Position numbers and translations under genes: made by a program. The notes below the pieces were generated by a model. The model did not search any database and had not been told where the DNA came from. It saw only the letters and a program-made list of their open reading frames with translations. This document shows, one piece after another, positions 1 to 9,997 of a stretch of 64,000 nt of DNA (positions are counted from its first letter, which is position 1; each line of letters begins with the position of its first letter). Source of the stretch: Ilyonectria destructans (lineage: Eukaryota; Ascomycota; Sordariomycetes; Hypocreales; Nectriaceae); the NCBI GenBank assembly GCA_020740775.1, contig JAHEWK010000002.1, positions 558,001-622,000 on the forward strand. The letters run 5' to 3'.

Positions 1-899
1 AGAACGAACTCGCCAGGAGGGATGCCGTCGCCGTCAGTAAGCTCGAGGTGCGGGAGCTGGACGGATATGAAAGTACGGAGCGTCTCTACGAGGGATCTAT
101 TTGGGGCGTAGGTATCGGAGGTTTCGAGTTCTCGCAGTTTGTTCACCAGCCTCACCCGGTAGTACTCGTTGGCAGTGGTGATAGGCTCGTCGACCTCGAT
201 GCCTTCTTGGATGATGTCGCGGATGGTTAGAGCTGTGCTGTCTGTTACAGGCACAATTTGCTCTTCAGAGTCTCCTTGTGGGAGACGGATGTTTCCGCAT
301 CGCTTTTGATGAGGGATGTCTCGTCGCAAGCACGCGACGATATCGCCGAGCTGCTTGGCCAAGTCTGTGAGGGTCGCATCGTTCAGGTCGGCGATTGGCA
401 TTGGATGTCCAGGAACATATGACATTAATATCCACCCGCCATGCTCAAGCCTTTCTACGCCGGATGGCATATCAAGGGGACGTGTCCTTGTCTGAGATGA
501 GGTCGCATAAGTAACCACATGTCCATCCTCGGACCAGGCCAGGGCACGCGGCGACGGGATGCCGGGGCAGTATCTCTGGAGAAGCTGGAAACAAGACACT
601 TCGTTTTGAATCTTGTTGGCCCCAAAGAAGCGCCCGTTGACCTTTAAGACGACCTGCTCTGGCTGACACAAGGTGCCCGGTAGTGACGAGGCCTTGCCGA
701 CAGAGTGCTTGAGTTGCAGAAAGTAGATGCGGTTATTGAAGGACATTCCGGATGGAATCTGCGTAATGGATGCTAGGTCATAGTCTGGGAGCCCAAACTT
801 AACAATGGCTTCAATCTCTTGACGGAGCACGCGAACACCTGCGGTAGGATGATGGGAAGGCGTCGGTGGCCGGCCACGCTCAAGTTCGTCAATGTCCAT
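1..899 (-). CDS. APH/choline-kinase-like phosphotransferase, 5' part (runs off window)
   Basis: An uninterrupted frame starts at the ATG at 899 and stays open to the window edge, giving the first 299 residues. Fungal APH-family proteins of this type transfer phosphate to small molecules or act as uncharacterised kinase-fold enzymes. The segment QVVLKVNG near residue 86 fits the ATP-binding lysine strand, and a GGWILMSYVPGHPM stretch resembles the hinge between the two lobes. The catalytic HxD loop would lie beyond the window. No introns are seen. The fold is a fairly safe call; the substrate is unknown. Confidence 0.7.
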   Translation of the reverse strand, partial: MDIDELERGRPPTPSHHPTAGVRVLRQEIEAIVKFGLPDYDLASITQIPSGMSFNNRIYFLQLKHSVGKASSLPGTLCQPEQVVLKVNGRFFGANKIQNEVSCFQLLQRYCPGIPSPRALAWSEDGHVVTYATSSQTRTRPLDMPSGVERLEHGGWILMSYVPGHPMPIADLNDATLTDLAKQLGDIVACLRRDIPHQKRCGNIRLPQGDSEEQIVPVTDSTALTIRDIIQEGIEVDEPITTANEYYRVRLVNKLRELETSDTYAPNRSLVETLRTFISVQLPHLELTDGDGIPPGEFV

Positions 900-1342
900 A
901 GTGCAAGAGAATATCGATATTGAAGGATGTTACGTTGTTGCTTCCGCTACTATTCAGTGAGCATCCCTCAGGTTAGCTAATATAATCTCTCTTATACTAT
1001 GACAGTTTTGCGATATGTTGCTCTTAAGGGCTATTTCGAAAATATTCAGATAAACGAGATATATAGCCGGCGTGACTCATATGGCGTGCGGGGTCTCTAT
1101 AAGTGTAATGAGGATTCGGGACCGCCCCACTAGCTAGGCTATGTGACTGTATGTAGCCTAGGGGGCCTCACCCCCTTTTCTATATATATTCACTTAGGGT
1201 TTACTTTTGGAACCTTCATGTCATGATCTGGCTTATGGTGTACGGGGGTATAGGGTAAGTTGGGACGTAAGGTGTATGATCTAGTATGATCAGGACGTCG
1301 AGGTGAGCAATATAGGTTACAGTCTAGTAATATTATAATGGT
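900..1342. other. intergenic, no gene seen
   Basis: Divergent side of the APH-like gene. It contains AT-rich stretches around 960-1060 and no coding signal that I can support. Confidence 0.5.
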
Positions 1343-1678
1343 TTAGGCTACAGAAGCAGCCGAAACAATTCCTGTAGTCCGTGAAGAAAAGCAAACAATG
1401 ACCACATGATGATCTCCTACGCAACCCAACACGTTCGTGTTGATGTCTTTGTGCCTTGCCGGAAGTGCTTTGTGTAGTTGGTCCAACATGGCCCTTGCTG
1501 CGGCCATTTCCGTAGGCAGCGCGCAAATCCAACCGACAGTATAGTCTTCACAGTCAAAGGTAGGCTCGACGGCGGCGCTTGGGACAGAGTCGGATTCGGT
1601 CAGAGAAAAGGAGCTGACGGCGGGCTCCAACAAGGGTTCGGATTGAAATGTATCTTCCACCTCCATCGGCGGTGCCAT
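1343..1678 (-). pseudogene. truncated NLR-type protein: nucleoside-phosphorylase (PNP_UDP) N-terminus only
   Basis: The 111-residue frame opens with ATG at 1678. After a variable 45-residue leader it reads DYTVGWICALPTEMAAARAM, then GCVGDHHVVIVCFSS and an Ala/Ser-rich end. This is the start of the nucleoside-phosphorylase-like domain found at the N-terminus of many fungal NLR-like (NACHT/NB-ARC) immune-type receptors. A stop follows directly after the SVA segment, and neither the rest of the phosphorylase domain nor any NACHT, ankyrin or TPR part follows downstream. At about 110 residues against several hundred to over a thousand in the family, it is a relic or a 5' fragment left by rearrangement. 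Confidence 0.6.
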
Positions 1679-1739
1679 CCCGAAAGCATTATTGTCAGAG
1701 GCCAGTATTCTACTTATGAGATACTAAGATGAACTCTCC

Positions 1740-2439
1740 CGACTTCTTTATGGCCACTTTCATACGATTTGTTCATGTCATACCTTCACGATAATCTAAC
1801 AGCCCGCGAAAATAACTCCTGTGTACGCTCACGTGGGTATCTTGGCACGTTTGGAGCTAGCGGCCAGAGAACCGTGCCATGGCATAATGATGTCATCGGC
1901 TTACAACAGTTCTTATTGGCAGAGACTGTCGAGCGTAATAGGCTCTTTATAAAAGCTAACTTAACTGCTCTGCCCCTTGATACAACTTTAAAGAGGTTCC
2001 TCGGTGGAGACGGTCACCCTTTACGGGGTGGTGGAGAATACCTTCCGTGGTCAACATTTCCTCGTGAGGGGAGATGTTGCGATTGGATGGACAACTGACC
2101 GCGTCAATGTTTCATTGGCACCTCCCTAAGATGAATGGGGAAGAAGATGCGATGGCAACCTTCTGGAATCGGGGTGTGATTGCGATTGGCTCAAACTAAA
2201 GCTCAAAATGCTAACAAAACAAGGCTTTCGTGTTTCGGGGTAACAGGGCGCGAGCTACCGTGCGCCAGAATACCGAGGCAGTATGTAACCCCATCTCCGT
2301 TGCGCCTTTCAATAACGGATCAGATTTTTGCTTTAAAGTCCTTGCCTGAACCAGCTCGCAAAAGTCTCACTTTACCGATTAACAGATCAGCCGCTTCATT
2401 TCTCTTTCCTACAAAATAGCGTTGCTCGAACTTCACAAC
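1740..2439. promoter_or_regulatory. intergenic, upstream region of the cutinase gene
   Basis: No recognisable gene. The last 100 bases are pyrimidine-rich (ttcatttctctttcctac) just before the ATG at 2440, as is usual for fungal core promoters. Open frames here have no family resemblance. Confidence 0.35.
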
Positions 2440-3381
2440 ATGGAATTTGGACCCAGTATTCGCCAGGTGTCAGTTCTGGCTTTCATCTTGGCCCTTCAGT
2501 TTACAGTCCTTGTTCATGGCCTCCCCGCCGTTGCCAACGTCGATCGCGTCACCGGCCAGGAACAGGAAACAGCGTTTGCTGACGGTCTTGTCCTTGACCC
2601 CCGACAAGAACAAGAACAAGACATCCCAGAAGCTCTGGCCAAGTTTCCTGCGGGACTCTTGAACCAGCTGCTGAGGATGTTCAGCAGCCTGCCAGAGGGC
2701 GAAAAGGCGCTCGATTCGGCTGGGAAGCTCTTGACGCCTCTACAACAACTCCTGGCCAACGCTGTCGGCATCGACACATCACGAGACGACTTGGCGCAAA
2801 GTACACAGTGCTCTGACATCACTGTCATATTTGCCCGGGGCACCACCGAGCCAGGCAATGTTGGACTCGTGACAGGACCGCCATTTTTCGACGCTCTGTC
2901 TGAGCAGCTTGGTGACAAATCCCTCTCCGTCCAGGGGGTTGAGTATCCCGCGACTTTTGCCGGGTTCAACAAGAATGGCACTGAAGGCGTGCCGAGCATG
3001 TAAGAAGCAAATCCAAAGTTGGAGTTGGTGTTTGAAAAAGGATGACTGACCGGAATCTACAGGACGTCGTTTATCAACCAAGCTGTCACCAGCTGCCCCA
3101 ACACCAAGATTGTCATGTCTGGCTACTCTCAAGGCGCTCTTGTTGTCCGCAGCACTGCTGACTCGCTGCCTGCCGAAACTATGTCAAAGATCAACTCGAT
3201 CGTGACGTTTGGGGATCCACGAAATCAGACAGCGATTACTGGTGGCGAGGGCAAGACAATGATCATCTGCCTCCCAGATGACAGCGTCTGTCAAGGTGGA
3301 TTCATAAACATTGCTCATCTGACTTACGGCTCTGAAGCACCCGCCGCCGCTGAGTTCGTGTTACAGCAGGCTGCTGTCTAG
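2440..3381 (+). CDS. secreted cutinase with N-terminal extension
   Basis: Serine esterase that hydrolyses cutin and similar polyesters outside the cell. Two exons, 2440-2999 and 3063-3381, are joined across a 63-nt GT..AG intron, giving 292 residues. Residues 1-27 form a signal peptide. The catalytic triad is visible: GYSQG with Ser209, the CLPDDSVC loop with Asp260, and AHLTYG with His272. Cysteines at 124/198 and 256/263 fit the two usual disulfides. The mature enzyme is longer than typical cutinases (about 200-230 residues): residues 30-120 form a helical Leu/Gln-rich extension (LLNQLLRMFSSL, LLTPLQQLLANAVG) before the alpha/beta fold. The ATG at 2440 was chosen because it begins the signal peptide. 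Isolated gene on both sides. Confidence 0.9.
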
Positions 3382-4291
3382 TTGCTCGCAAGTTCTCGAC
3401 TAGTTCGTGGTTTTGTATCTAAATTGGATGCTTGCCTGCTTGAAAATCCTGCAGAGATGCTGTGCCTCCTCGAACGCCTATTTTATAAGAGTCACGTTGG
3501 AATCGTCACTTAAATGACGTGGGAAGAAAGGAGGAGAGTTTAATACGATGTACACGAATAAGATTCTGGGCTGTGAGTATGAATCAGACGTAAGCGGAAA
3601 CCAATTTTCGCTTTATCACTAGCGTTCTGTTAAGTATATTTGTATATTTTATTTAGGACAGCAGATATAGACCTAGCAGAATATGTAAAGTAGTTACTTT
3701 ATAGGGATATATTAAGGAAGTATTACTGTATGAAATATATACAAGATAATGTCCCATGTATGTTCAAGCGGCTTCCCAATTCACGCCTAAAATGTAAGGT
3801 AACCAGCGACACAGCCGATCTCTCCTGTTGGATTATCCGAATTGACTAAGAAGAGGATCTCCGGTTATTTCATCACATCTTTATTAGGGTATACATCGGA
3901 CATCTCCCGCTGAAGAGAAAGGAAGCAGACGTACTGTCGCAGCTCCGCACCGGAATGGCGAGACTTAACAGCTTTCTGTGCAAGATAGGAGAAATGGAAT
4001 CGGACAATTGCGATGGGTCAGAGAGCGCGAAAGGAAGAACCTTTCGTTCCTCAAAGCATACGCATGGCCGATCCAACAATTGTTGGCCCCCCACGTAGGT
4101 TTGAAAACGACTGTGTAACTTTTTATTGTGGCTTGATGACGCAGCGATGATGTTCTGCCGGAGCTGAAAGCGATAATCACATACTCTGTATTGTGGCTTG
4201 ATGGCGTTGATCATGTGGTTCGGCGTTCCTACCGACTACAAGATGTCTCCTCTTATCCTGGAGGTCCCTCTTCTTTTCTAGGTGTTCGCTG
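3382..4291. other. intergenic, no gene seen
   Basis: AT-rich from about 3620 to 3760. A 12-base word (ttgtggcttgat) is repeated at about 4128 and 4192. No gene could be supported. Confidence 0.45.
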
Positions 4292-6358
4292 ATGACCCGT
4301 CAACATTTAGATCCAGGCTCACTCGTTGATATCCCCTCTCATACTGCGAGACGCAACTATAGCCAGGCTTCAGCCGTATCAAACCCTAGCCAACACTCTT
4401 CCAAGATGGGTATCCTTTCTCACAGCGCCCGGCCCCGCCCGGAATCCACGAGTCTCCTCGAGGATATGCCTGCAGACCAGAGGGTTGCATTTACTATCCT
4501 GGTGCGACCGCACGATAAGGCCCCGGCCCTGCCTGATCTCGATTATTGGCAGCGCACTCCGTTTTTCGAACGAAAGTTCCCCACACCTGAGGAACATGCA
4601 AAGATGTACGGCTCCTCGGCGGAGGATGTGGAAGCTATTACTGGATGTCTTAGGAGGCAGGGCATGACGATTCTAAACCAGAGCGCCGGCGCCCGAACGG
4701 TGACGGTGGAAGCCAGTGCCGCTCAGATCAAGTCCACATTTGGCGTTGGGCTCAAGTACTTCGAAGCCCGCCATCCACTCGCTGTTCTCCACGAGAGGAA
4801 TAAAACCCCTGGAGATTTCGTTGGCTCAGGCGTCGAGACTCATCACGGCTACGACGGTGTCGTGTCACTGCCACCCGAACTGGAAGGCAGGGTCGTACAC
4901 GTCATCGGACTCGACAACCGGTCCATTTTAGTGCCCGGCGGCGCAACCGGCGATCCCATGTTCAGCGGATCTCTTAGAGTTACCGATATAGCGGCATGGT
5001 ACAACTTCCCCCCGCCGTCGGCCGATGGTCACACGCTTGGCATCTTCAACGCCTCGGGTTCCTTTCTTCGACCCGATATTTCGAAATACTTTTCGCAGCA
5101 GCCCGATGGTTATAAGTTGGAGCCGACGCTTGTTGAAGTTCCGATGACGGTCGGCTCTACGCATTACCAAAACTATCCTGGAGACGTGCCTCTTGGGAGT
5201 TTGGAAACATATGAGATCACGCAGGACATCATGACCGCGGCCACAATCGCGCAAGGCTGCACCATTAACGTCTATTTCACCGAGCAGACGGAACAGGGTT
5301 GGCTGGTCTTCCTCAGACGCCTCCTGAACCCGGGCCCCGAGTCACAGCCGCAGGTGGTATCGATGAGCTGGACGACTCTCGACGAGCTGGAGCATGGGAC
5401 TCTCTTCAAAGACCAGTGGGCCGAGGTGGCAGCGGCGGGTATCACCGTGTTTGGCATCTCCGGCGACTGGGGTGCAGACAACGACGTAGGAGACGGCAAG
5501 GCACACATCGGGGCACCTGGGAGCGACCCGAGCGTGACGTGTTGCGGGGGAACCATCGTTGGCTTTCACCTACAGCGCCGGACTGGGCCCGTCCAACTCG
5601 GTGTTCCGATGGTGGAGAGTGTGTCCGACGAGTACGCCTGGAGCGAAGGGGGAGGGGGGTCCACGGGTGGTGGGATGAGCGTTGTGTTCCCAACGCCGGG
5701 CTACCAGCTCGCGGCAGGCATCTCTGAGTTCAAGGACTCGACCTCCACGGTCCGCAAGGGAGGCCGCTTCACCCCTGACGTGTCCGGCCATGTGGCCTAC
5801 AAAGGTTTCATCCTGAATGGCTTGCCGTTTGACTTCATGGGTGTCAGCTGTGTGGCCCCTCTGTACGCAGGGCTGTTTACCGCCTACAAAAGCGACCTCG
5901 CCATCGACCGCTATGGCCCCCTGAACCCAACCTTGTACTATCTCGGCGCAAAAGGCTCGGCAGCCTTCAACGACGTCACTTACGGCACTAATGATCCAGT
6001 CGTCAGGCGACCTGTGCCTTACTTCTCAGCTCAGCAAGGCTTCGACCCGACTACGGGATGGGGTAGCATCAACGGGACCGTGATGCTCCGCGCCCTTGGG
6101 GTCAGGGAAGTACGTGTTGGCGGCAACGTGGTTATCGTTCTTGGCGGTGTCGACGTGGACGGCGGTGGCGTCATCATCTATCCCGGCGGCCACGTTGTAC
6201 CCATCGATCCATGGACTGGGAGGGTTTTGAACCGCACTTTGACGGCTTCGCAAGCGATGGAGCGCCTGGGCGGAGCGGCGAAGGTGCTGGTAGCCGAGCA
6301 GGCGTACAGGGAGATTCAACAGCTAACCGAAAGCGCACTGAAGAATCTTGGAACGTAA
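4292..6358 (+). CDS. sedolisin (S53, pro-kumamolisin type) serine peptidase
   Basis: Single-exon 688-residue protein. An N-terminal pro-domain (about residues 60-200) is followed by the catalytic domain. The sedolisin residues are in place: Glu308 and Asp312 in the EITQD segment, oxyanion Asp392 in ISGDWG, and nucleophile Ser519 in GVSCVAPL. A C-terminal FDPTTGWGS segment matches the calcium-site end of the family. No signal peptide is evident, unlike secreted fungal tripeptidyl peptidases; this matches the kumamolisin-like group. The ATG at 4292 opens the frame, but the in-frame ATG at 4406 (residue 39) has a better context and would remove a weakly structured leader. About 80 residues beyond the catalytic core are Gly/Val-rich and of unknown role. 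Confidence 0.85.
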   Translation: MTRQHLDPGSLVDIPSHTARRNYSQASAVSNPSQHSSKMGILSHSARPRPESTSLLEDMPADQRVAFTILVRPHDKAPALPDLDYWQRTPFFERKFPTPEEHAKMYGSSAEDVEAITGCLRRQGMTILNQSAGARTVTVEASAAQIKSTFGVGLKYFEARHPLAVLHERNKTPGDFVGSGVETHHGYDGVVSLPPELEGRVVHVIGLDNRSILVPGGATGDPMFSGSLRVTDIAAWYNFPPPSADGHTLGIFNASGSFLRPDISKYFSQQPDGYKLEPTLVEVPMTVGSTHYQNYPGDVPLGSLETYEITQDIMTAATIAQGCTINVYFTEQTEQGWLVFLRRLLNPGPESQPQVVSMSWTTLDELEHGTLFKDQWAEVAAAGITVFGISGDWGADNDVGDGKAHIGAPGSDPSVTCCGGTIVGFHLQRRTGPVQLGVPMVESVSDEYAWSEGGGGSTGGGMSVVFPTPGYQLAAGISEFKDSTSTVRKGGRFTPDVSGHVAYKGFILNGLPFDFMGVSCVAPLYAGLFTAYKSDLAIDRYGPLNPTLYYLGAKGSAAFNDVTYGTNDPVVRRPVPYFSAQQGFDPTTGWGSINGTVMLRALGVREVRVGGNVVIVLGGVDVDGGGVIIYPGGHVVPIDPWTGRVLNRTLTASQAMERLGGAAKVLVAEQAYREIQQLTESALKNLGT

Positions 6359-6659
6359 AGACGATGGAGGACACCAAAAAGTTGGACCAGGATGATCGGG
6401 GACCTTAACATCGGCCACCATTGTAGGAGCGCAAAACTTGGCCCCTTCCCATCACGACATTGTTGTTGCTAAGTTTAGCCTCAGTCCTCTCAATGCAAAT
6501 CAACTCGGTGCGGATCAAAATGTTAGGATCAAAGTGCGGCATTATCTCAACGTAAAGTAACTCAGATTGTGAGCAAAAATTCAAAATGTGGTATCAATGT
6601 GTGATGTGTTCTCAGATGACTCGATCTTCTATACCAAGCGTTGCTAGTAATTTAATAAA
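6359..6659. other. intergenic, no gene seen
   Basis: Downstream region of the sedolisin gene; nothing recognisable. Confidence 0.4.
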
Positions 6660-6807
6660 GAGTCGTGCTATTTGTACAGCTCAATATTGCTAATCGTACA
6701 GCTTCTTGGTATGTAGAGGGGAAGGTAAGAAAGAAGGAAGAAATTGTCGAGTTTCACGTGACGAGCTGTACAATTAGCAAAACAGGGCTGTACAAATAGC
6801 ACGACTC
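6660..6807. repeat. 148-bp inverted-repeat element (MITE-like hairpin)
   Basis: Two 44-base arms, 6660-6703 and 6764-6807, are inverted copies of each other apart from a few mismatches. The outer part, gagtcgtgctatttgtacag, is exact on both sides. The 60-base centre holds no coding signal. No clear target-site duplication is visible, so it may be a small non-autonomous transposon or a transcribed hairpin. Confidence 0.6.
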
Positions 6808-6969
6808 GATGAAATTAACAACTTGTTCCAATGATTTTCAATAGCCAAATTTTTGAATGCTCATTATAACCCAGTCCAACCGCCGTTATTGTGAGGATAA
6901 ATTTTCGTTATACATTATTACGACGGAGGATGTGATCCCCGCGGGTCATTAAACCGCCATATTGAAGCG

Positions 6970-7042
6970 ATCGATAGAGAGCCACCGCCTCACCATCGAA
7001 GCAGCCATCCCAAAAAGCGCCGCACCATACACAGCATGATGA
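6970..7042. repeat. diverged direct repeat, copy 1
   Basis: About 70 bases beginning near atcgatag and including a GCCACCGCCTCAC word and an AGCATGATGA end. They align by eye with 7447-7535 with many scattered differences and small gaps. The origin of the repeat is unknown. Confidence 0.35.
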
Positions 7043-7446
7043 AAATTAATCAAGCGAACGGTCTGGCTTTCAACGGTCCAAATCAGCATACAAAGATGAA
7101 CTTCATTTGGTTACTAGCGACACTGGTGCGCATTCCACCTTTGCTGATCATCATGCGACATATCTCGATGTGATACGCGAGCCTAGGAGGAACTAGCATC
7201 TGGTGCTCTTGGTGCTGGTTTTCTGTGGCATAAGCAGCCCGGCACGCATGAGCGGGCCAGCCGACAGTCTGCCAACACCTCACCTACCGGCCCGGGTCGG
7301 CCCTCCTACGATTTTGCTTCTCTTCTACACCACCCGGCAGCCTATGAACCGCCGCACCAGCGACCAAAGTATTTTCCATTCAGAAATCCGCCGAAGCGAT
7401 CACACATCTGCTCATGCTCTCCCTTAACCTGTCTTACTGCGTATCA

Positions 7447-7535
7447 ATCGATAGCGAAGCGTTCTGGTGCCACTGCCTCACGTCGAGGCGACCATACTCA
7501 AAAAAGGCCGCGACGTACACGTACCCAGCATGACG
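7447..7535. repeat. diverged direct repeat, copy 2
   Basis: Partner of 6970-7042, sharing atcgatag, a GCCACTGCCTCACG word, a CAAAAAAGGCCGCG word and an AGCATGACGA end. Confidence 0.35.
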
Positions 7536-7740
7536 ATGTTACATCTAGCAGATGGAAATGATTATATGTGTGAAAAGCTCTTCATATTCTTCCCATCTAA
7601 TGAGGGTCTTTGGGTCAGTCTTATAGACGAGGAAAATGATGATAACTTCGGATGACCTCAGACAACCGAGACGCTCTAGATGCTTCGGGGTCTTTGTGTT
7701 TAGCTAGCTATTAACGTGAATAAAGGAAAAGCTAGACCGA

Positions 7741-7785
7741 TGACGAGGCAGGTGACGAGGTAGGTGGCGAGGTAGGTGGCGATGG
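7741..7785. repeat. 12-bp minisatellite, about 3.75 units
   Basis: Tandem units TGACGAGGCAGG, TGACGAGGTAGG, TGGCGAGGTAGG and a partial TGGCGATGG. Not inside a supported gene. Confidence 0.8.
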
Positions 7786-7958
7786 ACACCTATGATGATA
7801 GAAGGAAAAGCTTCCACAATAGCCGTTGAAATCCGATATCCCGATATGTGACAGACGAAGATTATATTCAATCAAGCGACGAGCCTGGCTTCCGAGAGGC
7901 CCAATCGGCGCAATAACAATCACTCTCTTACCTGCTGGGTACAGCGAAGCTTCCAATC

Positions 7959-8668
7959 GAAGCTATGAAACTCGGTTGGACTACTTGGTCGAATTGAATA
8001 CTCGATTGCGCGCACGTCGCCGAGCTCTACGATGCCTTCTACCAAAAAGAGGCCTTGAGCGGGAGGCAGAAGAGAATTATTTACTCGTGATGTGTAGCTT
8101 ATATGTAATGCGGTAGATGAAAGATTATTTGCAGACAATTAGGGGCTTATCGGAGGGCGGAGCAAATAGCCTGGCTGCCTTATCACAGCAGGGTCTGTAG
8201 GACCTGGTCAAATAGGCCAGGAACAGGTACAGCACGACGGTAGCATGCACCCCGGCGCGAGTCAAACCAGACGGAGAGCTTGTCCAGCAGCCCGAAAAAC
8301 GGCGGAGGTGCTACGCCAGTCGTTCTTGCCGCCTCCATGTCAAGCGGAACTCTCGGACGTCGAAGGATACGAATATCCACCCCCGATCGAGTGTCCGGAC
8401 ATAACCGTGACTGAAATCGAGAGAGCAGTACGAAGAGCGGCCCCGAACAAGGCTCCTGGCATCGCCGGCATCACCAATGGAGTGCTGCATCAAACGCTTG
8501 ACATTCCCCCCCCCCCCCCCAACACTCTGTGCGCTCTTCAACGCGTGCCTTCAGCAGGGTTACTGCCCTACGCACTTCAAGGAAACGGTCACGGTAGTCC
8601 TACGCAGGCCAGGGAAAGACGACTATACGCAGCCAAAAGTACGCCCCCCATTGAGGCTTTTACGGCAC
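7959..8668 (+). mobile_element. non-LTR retrotransposon (LINE, Tad/I-like) fragment, broken
   Basis: Spread over frames with stops are pieces of a LINE reverse transcriptase. From about 8260 to 8505, a PDGELVQQPEKTAEVLRQSF piece leads to ITVTEIERAVRRAAPNKAPG, the conserved pre-fingers motif. From about 8520 to 8665, in another frame, come LCALFNACLQQGYCPTHFKE and TVVLRRPGKDDYTQPK, the start of the palm. The frame changes exactly at a run of C at about 8505-8520. The catalytic YxDD part, endonuclease and tail are missing, so this is a dead internal fragment. Confidence 0.75.
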
Positions 8669-8850
8669 GGATGAATATGTGCACCTCGTTCAATCCCCAG
8701 CGTGCGGCCCTAGACTTAAATGAAGAAGGGAAATAATATGTAGGAGATATTGCTTGTATGGAAATCGGCATGGGTGCGTCGCAGTTGGACAGGCCTAAGA
8801 CGTTGCTTCTTAGGATTATCCCGGCTTCGAGTCTATTTTCCTTTTTAGGC

Positions 8851-9997
8851 TCAAACACTTCCTGTCGTGCTGCTAGATGTAGTTCCTCCGGCTTCCACAT
8901 CCCGAACATTTTTACTCGACGCGCATACCCTTTCTTCTCGCACAATGAACTCGCACCTGCGGCTGTTGCTAGATGGCGACTGCGAGTGATATGATTGAAG
9001 TGACATCTGGGTGTTTCGAAAACCTAGAAAACCCAACTTGCGTAATTGATGCTCGGTCGGAGCTTTGAGAAACGGCAGGGAGGATGCCGCTATTAAAGCG
9101 ACTTCCTCAATGCGACACCAAAAGAATGTGGGCATTATGTCGCGGAAGATGTCAGAAGTGGTAAAATCGAATGTTTTGACGTAAAAAAGCCTTGTTACTG
9201 CAGCTGCAGTGGCGAAAAGACCCGATGCCAGCAAAAACGAGACAAGGCACCGCTCTAGTTTAGACCGGTTCAGGTTCCAGATCAAAACGATGGGCATTAT
9301 GGCAAACACCAAATCGCCAGCGATGCCGACTCCTTTCGTTTTAATACCAGTCAGTTCCACTCGTTTAAAACTGCGCTCCTATGTTGTGAGAACTTACCAG
9401 TGTAAAGATAACCACCAGCCTGCATGGTTTTGGTGCTGACGCATTGTGCATCGGGGACATCTTCCCATACTGCCTGGATGGGGCGGCATTGAACAAGTGT
9501 CATGATTTCAACAACAACCAGTGCTCCGACTTGAAGTGCACACATGCTCCAGAGGATGACTCTAGCACCACCACGGCATGTGGAAAGCGTCAAAAGAAGG
9601 TAGACGACGGAGATTCTTGCCAGAGCAGAAGCCCATAAGCCCACGACTGCGATTACGAAGAGATAGCGCAGTATCGAAGCGCCGTCCTCCGGGGATACAA
9701 AGACGCTGTGACGACCCAACCCAGAGGCCACGGCTGCAGCGAAAAAGGAAAATGCGATGGCCTCTGCGATCTGCGCAACGGATTCTCAGCTGGCCCTCGT
9801 TGAGATAGAACGGTGGGCGTGCTACTTACGAGTGCAAACGAGGCACAATAGTCAGAACCATCGAGCTGATATCTCGGGATCACCCGGACGTAAATCCTCA
9901 GCATGTAGAGGATCACGCTAACTCCGAAGATAGAGCCCACGATGGCTAAGGATTTTATTCCTATCGAGTCGTCCACCAAATGCGCTTGTCGATCCAT
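8851..9997 (-). CDS. rhodopsin-domain (PTH11-like) seven-helix membrane protein
   Basis: Three exons, 9997-9830, 9770-9398 and 9332-8851, are joined by introns of 59 and 65 nt with phases that match, giving 340 residues. Hydrophobic helices are spaced along the first 260 residues. Family hallmarks are LDGSDYCASFAL near the first loop, the VQCRPIQAVWED and QCVSTKTMQAGGYLYTG segments of the Cys-containing loop, then DLVFAIMPIVLIWNL. The C-terminus is a Ser-rich cytoplasmic tail. Fungal rhodopsin-domain proteins of this type are putative plasma-membrane receptors or sensors; the ligand is unknown. The second intron uses a CTGAC branch point and the unusual acceptor cgaaag, chosen because it restores the family sequence. 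Confidence 0.75.

Larger units (their letters stand above)
7043..7958. other. gene-poor stretch
   Basis: Holds the second diverged repeat copy (7447-7535) and a 12-bp minisatellite (7741-7785). Short open frames here look unselected. Confidence 0.4.
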
